From positions 1 through 18,224 of the forward strand of contig DEIA01000041.1 of the NCBI GenBank assembly GCA_002352225.1: 18,224 bases of DNA, given 5' to 3'. Shown here in pieces: positions 1 to 5,936 of this stretch (the first letter of the stretch is position 1; every line of letters begins with the position of its first letter). The DNA is from Flammeovirgaceae bacterium UBA2786 (lineage in GTDB: Bacteria; Bacteroidota; Bacteroidia; Cytophagales; Cyclobacteriaceae). The translations under genes and the position numbers were made by a program. The notes under the pieces were generated by a model. The model worked only from the letters and a program-made list of their open reading frames with translations, made no database searches and had not been told where the DNA came from.

Positions 1-420
1 GAAGAATTTGCCCGAATGGCCGCAGAACAGGAGCGTATTCGTAGGGCTTTGCAGGAAATGCAGGAAAAATTAAAACAGCAAGGTGGTCAGGTTCCTGGGG
101 GAGATATTCCCCTGAAAATGGAGCAAACTGAAATGGATTTGGTTAACAAGCAGATTACTGAACAAACTATTCAGCGCCAGAAAGAGATTTTGAGTCGTTT
201 ATTGGAATCTGAAAAATCAATGCGAGAACAAGATCTGGATGAAGAACGAAAAGGTGAATCGGCAAAAGATTACAGTAATGAAATTCCCCGCGTTTTTGAT
301 GAGTATTTAAGATTAAAGGAAAAAGAAGTAGAATTGCTGAAAACAGTGCCTCCGAGGCTTTTTCCTTATTACAAGCAGGAGGTAGACGAATATTTTAAGC
401 GAATTAAAACACAAGAATGA
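1..420 (+). CDS. C-terminal end of a DUF4175-like protein (5' truncated)
   Basis: The reading frame is open from the first base (Glu-Glu-Phe-Ala-Arg before the first Met at 16), so the gene begins left of the window. The 140 visible residues are highly charged and look like coiled coil (EQERIRRALQEMQEKLKQ), followed by a Gly/Pro break and a second helical stretch (QRQKEILSRLLESEKSMREQ). It ends with LLKTVPPRLFPYYKQEVDEYF. I recognise this tail as typical of the large (about 1,000 aa) membrane-anchored DUF4175-type proteins of Bacteroidota; that is recall, not a search. Their function is unknown. It ends 10 bp before the next ATG, so it probably shares a transcript with the RsbW-like gene. The family could be wrong; the coding status is not in doubt. 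Confidence 0.7.
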   Translation, partial: EEFARMAAEQERIRRALQEMQEKLKQQGGQVPGGDIPLKMEQTEMDLVNKQITEQTIQRQKEILSRLLESEKSMREQDLDEERKGESAKDYSNEIPRVFDEYLRLKEKEVELLKTVPPRLFPYYKQEVDEYFKRIKTQE

Positions 421-430
421 GTTGGCTGGC

Positions 431-832
431 ATGAAGAACATCCGTATTGAAATCCCCTCACTTTCTGAAAATATCAGAATGATTGAAAGTTTCATAGATA
501 ATGCCAAAGAGCGGTATCAACTCAATGACGATATCTATGGCAACATTATGATTGCCGTTACCGAAGCTGTAAACAATGCTATTAAACACGGCAATCGCAG
601 CGATTCCAAAAAGAATGTTTCTCTGGCCTTAAGCCTTGAAGAAGGAATGATCAAGTTTAGGGTAGAGGATGAGGGGCCCGGTTTCGATTACCACAACCTG
701 CCAGACCCTACCGCTCCAGAAAACATTGAAAAGCCTGGTGGTCGTGGAATTTTTCTGATGAAACATCTGGCTGACGAGGTTGATTTTTCGGGCCATGGAA
801 AGATTGTGGAACTAAGCTTTTATATTAACTGA
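431..832 (+). CDS. RsbW-like ATP-binding protein (HATPase_c_2, anti-sigma/switch kinase family)
   Basis: A 133-aa stand-alone GHKL ATPase domain. The N box is E45-A-V-N-N49-A-I-K-H53-G-N55, the G1 box is D80-E-G-P-G84 and the G2 box is G103-G-R-G106. This is the architecture of RsbW/SpoIIAB-type serine kinases, which phosphorylate STAS-domain anti-sigma-factor antagonists. No sigma factor or STAS partner is in the window, so the target is unknown. The frame can be opened from a TTG at 422, but the ATG at 431 is preferred: it places the usual short beta-strand start (MKNIRIEIPS) at the N-terminus. The stop overlaps the ybeY start by one base (TGATG), suggesting translational coupling. Confidence 0.88.
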   Translation: MKNIRIEIPSLSENIRMIESFIDNAKERYQLNDDIYGNIMIAVTEAVNNAIKHGNRSDSKKNVSLALSLEEGMIKFRVEDEGPGFDYHNLPDPTAPENIEKPGGRGIFLMKHLADEVDFSGHGKIVELSFYIN

Positions 833-1251
833 TGCCGGTTTTTTTTCTTGCCGCTGACGTTCCAATCCCACGATTTAATAAAAGAAAGACTACAGCATGG
901 ATTAATGCTGTGGCCCATAAGCACAAAACTGTTATTAAGGAGATTAGTTATGTCTTCTGTTCAGACTCTTACCTGCTTACCATTAACAAGCAGTATCTAA
1001 ACCATAATACGCTTACCGATATAATTACCTTTCAGCTTTCTGAAAAAGATCAACCTATTGAAGCCGAAATCTACATAAGCGTTGAAAGGGTGTTGGAAAA
1101 CGCAAAAACCTATAAGTCAGCATTCGATAAAGAACTCCATCGGGTTATTATTCATGGGGTATTGCACTTAATCGGCTTTAAGGATAAGAAACCAACCGAA
1201 AAGGCTCTTATGCGCAAAACAGAGGAAGCTTGCCTATCTTTGCGTAAATAA
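832..1251 (+). CDS. ybeY: YbeY endoribonuclease (rRNA maturation factor)
   Basis: 139 aa, normal length for this single-domain metal-dependent RNase, which acts in 16S rRNA 3'-end maturation and ribosome quality control in the cytoplasm. Diagnostic segments are the T-D-I-I-T-F strand (62-67), the E-A-E-I-Y-I-S strand (77-83) and the metal motif H108-G-V-L-H112-L-I-G-F-K-D118. The canonical motif has a third His at the position of D118; Asp here is, as I recall, usual in Bacteroidota YbeY (HGxLHLxGYKDK), so it is not a sign of decay. The start codon overlaps the upstream stop. The last codons also contain a TATCTTTG element that may serve mnmG. Confidence 0.93.
   Translation: MPVFFLAADVPIPRFNKRKTTAWINAVAHKHKTVIKEISYVFCSDSYLLTINKQYLNHNTLTDIITFQLSEKDQPIEAEIYISVERVLENAKTYKSAFDKELHRVIIHGVLHLIGFKDKKPTEKALMRKTEEACLSLRK
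1235..1242 (+). promoter_or_regulatory. Possible -7 promoter element for mnmG inside ybeY 3' end
   Basis: TATCTTTG matches the Bacteroidota -7 consensus TAnnTTTG exactly. Initiation a few bases downstream would fall near 1246-1249, just before the first parS site, so both parS sites would lie in the mnmG leader. No convincing -33 TTTG is seen at the expected distance, and the element is inside coding sequence, so chance is possible. Confidence 0.35.
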
Positions 1252-1252
1252 A

Positions 1253-1268
1253 CGTTCCACGTGAAACA
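1253..1268. other. parS: parS site 1 (ParB-binding centromere site)
   Basis: CGTTCCACGTGAAACA matches the conserved bacterial parS sequence TGTTNCACGTGAAACA at every defined position except the first (C for T). Known role: nucleation of ParB (Spo0J) for chromosome segregation and SMC loading, usually close to oriC. It lies 2 bases after the ybeY stop codon. It shares GTTCCACGTGAAACAC with the second site. Confidence 0.85.
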
Positions 1269-1291
1269 CGAAAGCCGGGGGGGCTATACTT

Positions 1292-1307
1292 TGTTCCACG
1301 TGAAACA
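1292..1307. other. parS: parS site 2 (ParB-binding centromere site, exact match)
   Basis: TGTTCCACGTGAAACA is an exact match to TGTTNCACGTGAAACA. It starts 39 bp after site 1 and ends 9 bp before the mnmG ATG, so a bound ParB would cover the translation and transcription start zone of mnmG. An exact 15-of-15 match plus a near-identical neighbour cannot reasonably be chance. Position near mnmG and near a DnaA-box cluster is what is expected of an origin-proximal centromere. Confidence 0.93.
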
Positions 1308-1316
1308 CCAAAATCA

Positions 1317-3179
1317 ATGTTTCCAGAGTACGATGTAATTGTTGTTGGTGCCGGTCATGCCGGGTGTGAAGCGGCTGCCGCGGCTGCAAATATGGGTTCG
1401 CGTGTGTTATTGGTTACAATGAACATGAACACCATGGCTCAGATGTCATGCAACCCGGCCATGGGCGGGGTGGCAAAAGGCCAAATTGTTAGAGAAATTG
1501 ATGCTTTGGGTGGATATTCCGGGGTTATTTCCGACAAATCCATGATTCAGTTTAGAATGCTGAACCTATCCAAAGGACCTGCCATGTGGAGCCCAAGAAC
1601 CCAAAATGATAGAATGCTCTTTGCAGAGCAATGGAGATTGGCACTGGAACAAACCAAAAACCTTGATTTCTGGCAAGAAATGGTAAGTGGAATTCTGGTT
1701 AAGGATAATCGTGTTATAGGAGTAAGAACTTCGCTTGGAATAGAAATAAGAGGAAAATCCGTAGTGCTTACAAATGGAACATTCCTGAATGGAAAAATTC
1801 ATATTGGCGAAAAGAACTTTGGGGGTGGCCGCGCTGCCGAAAAATCTGCAACCGGAATAACCGAACAGCTTACAGAACTAGGGTTTGAGTCGGGGAGGAT
1901 GAAAACCGGCACCCCGCCTCGCATTGATGGGCGTAGTTTAAATTATTCATTAATGGAAGAACAACCGGGTGATGAACAACCCGGTAAGTTTTCTTTTTCT
2001 GACACACGGGCTCTTCAAAACCAACTTAGTTGTTGGATTACCTACACTAACGAAAATGTTCATAAACAACTGGAACAAGGATTTGATAAGTCGCCCATGT
2101 TCCAGGGTCGTATTAAAGGACTCGGGCCACGTTATTGCCCTTCTATTGAAGATAAGATAAACCGTTTTGCAGAAAGAGAAAGGCATCAGATTTTTGTAGA
2201 ACCTGAGGGTTGGAATACTGTCGAAATATATGTGAATGGATTCTCAACCTCCCTTCCGGAAGATATTCAATACAAGGCTTTGCGCTTAATACCCGGATTT
2301 GAAAACGCTAAAATGTTCAGGCCTGGATATGCCATTGAGTATGATTTCTTTCCCCCTACACAGCTAAAAACAACTTTAGAAACACAACTAATTGATAATC
2401 TGTATTTTGCCGGTCAAATTAATGGAACCACAGGCTACGAAGAAGCTGCATGCCAGGGGCTGATGGCTGGCATAAATGCTCATAACAAAGTCGCCAACAA
2501 AGAACCGTTTGTCCTAAAAAGGTCAGAGGCATATATCGGTGTACTAATTGATGACCTGGTTAACAAAGGCACACAAGAACCGTATCGTATGTTTACTTCG
2601 CGTGCAGAATATAGAATTCTTTTGCGTCAGGATAACGCAGACACAAGGCTCACCGAATATGGCTACAAACTTGGACTGGCCTCTGAAGTGCGTTTTGAAA
2701 AAGTATTAACCAAAAAGAATGACATACAGCGGCTGGCTAAAGAACTGGAGGAAATTCGTGTAGAGCCGACCATAATAAACAAAGAACTGGAAGCGCTTGG
2801 CACCTCGCCAATTACAGAAAAAGTTTCTGCTGTCTCCCTTCTTCGCAGACCACAGATTGGGATAAAACAATTGGCCAACCTGACTGGTACTATTAGTAAA
2901 TCTCTAATGCGCTACAGTGAAGAAGTACAGCAACAAGTAGAGATAAATCTGAAGTACGAATCGTATATAGAACGCGAACAGAAGTTGGCACAAAAAATAG
3001 AAAGCCTGGAGAACTATAAAATTCTTCCTGACTTTGACTACGACAGGGTGAAGGCCTTATCGTCTGAAGCCAGAGAAAAATTAAAGCGCATCAAGCCTGA
3101 AACAATCGGTCAGATGTCGCGCATAAGCGGTGTATCGCCTGCCGATGTTTCTATCTTAACTGTGTATCTTGGCAAGTAA
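1317..3179 (+). CDS. mnmG: MnmG (GidA), FAD-dependent tRNA uridine-34 modification enzyme
   Basis: 620 aa, the usual full length. With MnmE it installs the (carboxy)aminomethyl group on C5 of wobble uridine in tRNAs. The FAD-binding Rossmann motif is G11-A-G-H-A-G16 at the N-terminus. Family signatures include CNPAMGGVAKGQ, KTGTPPRIDGRS, GLGPRYCPSIEDK, GQINGTTGYEEAACQG, and MFTSRAEYRILLRQDNAD leading into the C-terminal helical, tRNA/MnmE-binding region. The ATG at 1317 begins MFPEYDVIVVGAG, the expected start. There is no Shine-Dalgarno; instead a parS site ends 9 bp upstream. The stop TAA directly abuts the next gene's ATG. mnmG is next to oriC in many bacteria, which fits the DnaA-box cluster 2.5 kb downstream. 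Confidence 0.98.
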   Translation: MFPEYDVIVVGAGHAGCEAAAAAANMGSRVLLVTMNMNTMAQMSCNPAMGGVAKGQIVREIDALGGYSGVISDKSMIQFRMLNLSKGPAMWSPRTQNDRMLFAEQWRLALEQTKNLDFWQEMVSGILVKDNRVIGVRTSLGIEIRGKSVVLTNGTFLNGKIHIGEKNFGGGRAAEKSATGITEQLTELGFESGRMKTGTPPRIDGRSLNYSLMEEQPGDEQPGKFSFSDTRALQNQLSCWITYTNENVHKQLEQGFDKSPMFQGRIKGLGPRYCPSIEDKINRFAERERHQIFVEPEGWNTVEIYVNGFSTSLPEDIQYKALRLIPGFENAKMFRPGYAIEYDFFPPTQLKTTLETQLIDNLYFAGQINGTTGYEEAACQGLMAGINAHNKVANKEPFVLKRSEAYIGVLIDDLVNKGTQEPYRMFTSRAEYRILLRQDNADTRLTEYGYKLGLASEVRFEKVLTKKNDIQRLAKELEEIRVEPTIINKELEALGTSPITEKVSAVSLLRRPQIGIKQLANLTGTISKSLMRYSEEVQQQVEINLKYESYIEREQKLAQKIESLENYKILPDFDYDRVKALSSEAREKLKRIKPETIGQMSRISGVSPADVSILTVYLGK

Positions 3180-4064
3180 ATGATGCTCGAAACGCTTACG
3201 GTTTGCCCTGTCTGTCAGGCTAGCTCCTTCAACTCATTTCTTACTGTTAAAGACTATACGGTTAGCCAACAGGAATTTCAATTAGCCACCTGCAACGCTT
3301 GTGGTTTTACGTTCACAAACCCCCAGCCAACAGCCGATGCTATTCCTGATTACTATAAGTCTGAAAAATATATTTCGCACACCGGTGGTGCAAGCGGTTT
3401 AATGGATAACCTTTACCGGCTGGCAAGAGGTTTTACCTTGCGTTGGAAAGCAAATCTAGTTACCGGTTACACCACAGAAAAAACGTTACTTGATTACGGC
3501 TGCGGAACCGGAAACTTTTTACACCACATGAAATCTAAAGGTTGGAGTGTAACCGGCATTGAGCCGTCTTCTGATGCCCGTCTAAAAGCAAACCAAAACG
3601 CTTCGGTTTATGAAGCAATCGAAAATGTAAGCGGTACATTCTCTACCGTAACGCTTTGGCACGTATTAGAGCACATTCATAATCTGCACGAAACGTTAAC
3701 CGAAATAAAGAAAAGATTAACTGTCTCTGGCACTATTTTTATTGCTGTTCCTAATTACAAAAGTGCCGATGCTAGCAACTATAAAAGTTTTTGGGCCGCG
3801 TATGATGTGCCGCGCCATCTTTGGCATTTCAATCAACACACAATGGCACAAGTACTAACGAAAGCCGGGTTTACGATTCATAAAATTGTACCCATGAAAC
3901 TGGATGCGTACTACGTATCACTATTGAGTGAATTATACCGTAATCCGAAATCAAATTTAATAAGCCGATATGCCCGAGCATTCCGGCAGGCTTATCAGTC
4001 TAACCGTGCTGCAAAAAAAACAGGTGAGTATTCAAGTCTTATATACGTTGCCAAACATACGTGA
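3180..4064 (+). CDS. Class I SAM-dependent methyltransferase with N-terminal zinc ribbon
   Basis: 294 aa. The N-terminus carries two Cys pairs (C9-x2-C12 and C38-x2-C41), a probable zinc ribbon. The Rossmann methyltransferase core follows with motif I L-D105-Y-G-C-G-T-G111, the acidic strand GIEPS (127-131), and LWHVLEHIHN (159-168), the post-motif typical of Methyltransf_23 proteins. A later segment, VPRHLWHFN, also recurs in this family. Substrate is unknown; relatives include ubiquinone/menaquinone and sugar or small-molecule methyltransferases, but nothing here decides. The ATG follows the mnmG stop with no gap, and the end overlaps the next gene by 4 bp (GTGA), so it belongs to the mnmG transcription unit. 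Confidence 0.9.
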   Translation: MMLETLTVCPVCQASSFNSFLTVKDYTVSQQEFQLATCNACGFTFTNPQPTADAIPDYYKSEKYISHTGGASGLMDNLYRLARGFTLRWKANLVTGYTTEKTLLDYGCGTGNFLHHMKSKGWSVTGIEPSSDARLKANQNASVYEAIENVSGTFSTVTLWHVLEHIHNLHETLTEIKKRLTVSGTIFIAVPNYKSADASNYKSFWAAYDVPRHLWHFNQHTMAQVLTKAGFTIHKIVPMKLDAYYVSLLSELYRNPKSNLISRYARAFRQAYQSNRAAKKTGEYSSLIYVAKHT

Positions 4065-5671
4065 AAAAAACTCTTCCCATACTCCTTCTACTATCTGCTT
4101 GTGCGAGTGTAACTTCACCCACCGGAGGCCCCAAAGATGAAACCCCACCCACGCTAGAATTTTCAAGCCCTACCAACAATCAAAAAAATTTTAAAGGCAC
4201 CACCCTTGAGCTTTCTTTTAGTGAAATGATAAAGCTTAAGGACCCAAAAGAAGAAATCCTCATCACGCCCTCGCCAGGGAAAGACACGAAGTTCACAGCT
4301 AAGAAAAATAAACTTATCATCGAGCCTCAAAATCTATGGCTCGAAAACACCACGTACAGCATTGCCTTTCGTGATGGTGTTCAGGATCTAAATGAAGGCA
4401 ATGCCGCGGAAAATTTACGGCTGGCTTTTAGTACCGGCCCCATCATAGACTCCTTAATGATTTCAGGAAAGATTAAGGAAACCTTTTCTGAAAAAGCACC
4501 GGACAAAATAACTGTTGCCCTGTATCAAAACGACACCTTTAACATTTACATCCATACCCCTACCTACTTTACCAAATGCAATAAAGAGGGTTTATTCTCC
4601 ATTCAAAATCTTAAACCCGGAACATACTTTGTTTATGCATTCGATGACAAAAACAAAAATCTGAAAGTAGATAGCAGAACAGAAAAATTTGGTTTTAAAA
4701 CGGTGCCCATATTATTAACTCAAAACACAGATTCGGTATCACTTCAACTTATTTCTATTGATGCGCGACCGCTTCAACTTACAGCTGTACGACATACCGA
4801 TAAAACCTCAATGGTGCGATACAACAAAGGCTTAGATTCTATTCGCGTAACATCCGAAAAATTCGTTCCCTTTGCATATGGAGATAACACTAACGAAATT
4901 ATTTTTTATCACAACTTTACAGATACAGACTCAATTAAAACAACCCTCTTTGCCATCGATAGTTTGGGTCAAAAAAACGATTCAGTCATTTACATAAAAC
5001 ATTCTAATACAAAAATGGCTCAGGAATCATTCAAGGTTTCGGAAGTTTTAGAATCCTACGATCACATCAAGCGCATCTACACCCACAAACTATCGTTCAA
5101 TAAACCACTTCAATCTATTCAACCCGATAGCATTTATATTCGATTCGATTCTCTAACAAAAACACCAATACCCATTAAAAACTATTCAATCGATACGATC
5201 AGGCATACGATCAAAATTGATACAGAAATCATTCCCTTAGATACAGCATCCACCAACCCAAAATTTCCTCTATCATTAATTTACGCAAAAGGTTCTTTTG
5301 TATCTACAACACAAGATTCATCCAAACAAATAACAAAACAGATAAAATTCCTTAAGGAAGAAGAAACCGGGCTGGTAAGTGTAAAGGTTGAAACAACAAA
5401 CGCTCATTTTATCTTACAACTTGTTACATCAGACGATAAAATCGTTTATGAAGCCAGAAACACAAAACAACATACGTTTCGTTTTGTGAAAGCTCAGGAC
5501 TATAAGCTCAGGTACATTTTAGATCGAAACGGTAATGGTAAGTGGGACCCAGGAAACTTTATTACCGGTACAGAACCCGAGGAGATTTTCTATTACAAAT
5601 CTGACGAAGGAAAATTTTCCTTCCCCATACGGGCTAATTGGGAATACGGACCATTACTGCTAAAGTTCTGA
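4061..5671 (+). CDS. Ig-like-domain lipoprotein (Big_5 type)
   Basis: 536 aa, starting at a GTG inside the preceding gene's stop (4-bp overlap). A short lipoprotein signal peptide ends in the lipobox LLSAC14, followed by the TSPTGGPKDETPP segment that marks a common Bacteroidota family of Ig-like lipoproteins. Residues about 30-126 form the Big_5-like domain (SPTNNQKNF, L-x-L-x-F-S-E-M). A second beta domain about 130-215 contains KPGTYFVYAFDDKNKN, like prealbumin/SpaA folds. Near the C-terminus, DRNGNGKWDPG looks like a calcium-binding loop. Predicted location is the envelope, lipid-anchored; function unknown. The coding strand is noticeably C-rich and G-poor (for example about 19 C to 5 G in 4141-4200). 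The last codons overlap a one-mismatch DnaA box. Confidence 0.85.
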   Translation: MKKTLPILLLLSACASVTSPTGGPKDETPPTLEFSSPTNNQKNFKGTTLELSFSEMIKLKDPKEEILITPSPGKDTKFTAKKNKLIIEPQNLWLENTTYSIAFRDGVQDLNEGNAAENLRLAFSTGPIIDSLMISGKIKETFSEKAPDKITVALYQNDTFNIYIHTPTYFTKCNKEGLFSIQNLKPGTYFVYAFDDKNKNLKVDSRTEKFGFKTVPILLTQNTDSVSLQLISIDARPLQLTAVRHTDKTSMVRYNKGLDSIRVTSEKFVPFAYGDNTNEIIFYHNFTDTDSIKTTLFAIDSLGQKNDSVIYIKHSNTKMAQESFKVSEVLESYDHIKRIYTHKLSFNKPLQSIQPDSIYIRFDSLTKTPIPIKNYSIDTIRHTIKIDTEIIPLDTASTNPKFPLSLIYAKGSFVSTTQDSSKQITKQIKFLKEEETGLVSVKVETTNAHFILQLVTSDDKIVYEARNTKQHTFRFVKAQDYKLRYILDRNGNGKWDPGNFITGTEPEEIFYYKSDEGKFSFPIRANWEYGPLLLKF

Positions 5672-5686
5672 ATAACTTGTGGATGT

Positions 5687-5695
5687 TGTGGATAA
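5687..5695 (-). other. DnaA box, perfect TTATCCACA
   Basis: TGTGGATAA on the + strand, the exact high-affinity E. coli-type box on the minus strand. It directly follows a two-mismatch box (5678-5686) with no gap, in the same orientation. Confidence 0.8.
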
Positions 5696-5805
5696 TCGCC
5701 CTGCTAATCCACAGCACTCACAGAAAAGATTATTTCGCTGGTATAAATTGTTTAATACTACAGCCACACAACACTTATCAACCTCTTGTGAATACTTTCC
5801 CCCGA

Positions 5806-5814
5806 TTATTCACA
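5806..5814 (+). other. DnaA box, TTATTCACA
   Basis: Exact match to TTATNCACA on the + strand, pointing into the A+T-rich stretch that starts a few bases downstream after a short CCC segment. A one-mismatch box on the opposite strand (5787-5795) lies just upstream. This is a plausible box for positioning DnaA at the unwinding site. Confidence 0.7.
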
Positions 5815-5820
5815 ACCCTT

Positions 5821-5880
5821 AAAAATTGTAAATAATTATACCTTATCTTGTAAATTAAACTAAAATCAAGATTTATTCAT
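5821..5880. other. A+T-rich putative DNA unwinding element
   Basis: Only 9 of 60 bases are G or C (15%). It is flanked by an exact DnaA box on the left (5806-5814) and by a one-mismatch box on the right (5887-5895). I looked for a regular DnaA-trio ladder after the left box and could not see a clean one. Confidence 0.5.
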
Positions 5881-5900
5881 CGCAATATATCCACAAACCT

Positions 5901-5914
5901 TAAACGTACGTTTA
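5901..5914. repeat. Perfect 14-bp palindrome TAAACGTACGTTTA
   Basis: The sequence equals its own reverse complement over 14 bases. It lies between a one-mismatch DnaA box (5887-5895) and the TPR gene start (5937), so it could be the operator of a dimeric regulator or an accessory origin site. No known factor is assigned. Confidence 0.55.
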
Positions 5915-5936
5915 CCTAACATCTGGTTATTAACAT

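Larger units (their letters stand above)
5667..5936. other. oriC: Candidate chromosomal replication origin (oriC), DnaA-box cluster
   Basis: This gap between two + strand genes carries many matches to the DnaA box TTATNCACA. Exact: 5687-5695 (-, TTATCCACA) and 5806-5814 (+, TTATTCACA). One mismatch: 5667-5675 (-), 5705-5713 (+), 5787-5795 (-), 5887-5895 (+) and 5927-5935 (+). Two mismatches: 5678-5686 (-), 5775-5783 (+) and 5873-5881 (+). Boxes at 5667, 5678 and 5687 form a head-to-tail tandem at 11- and 9-bp steps. A very A+T-rich stretch (5821-5880) could be the unwinding element. parS sites and mnmG nearby support origin identity. By simple base-frequency reasoning, an exact TTATNCACA is expected about 0.01 times in a region this size, so two are notable. 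It could instead be a DnaA-titrating or regulatory cluster; that is less likely given parS. Confidence 0.75.

Noticed and set aside
422..430. TTG start for the RsbW-like gene; similar non-ATG extended starts at 12387 and 17023
   Set aside because: An ATG a few codons downstream in each case gives the expected N-terminus, without a ribosome-binding site favouring the TTG.
5638..5835. 65-aa open frame overlapping the end of the lipoprotein gene and the DnaA-box cluster
   Set aside because: No recognisable domain, starts inside another gene, and its sequence is dictated by the DnaA boxes and A+T-rich DNA.
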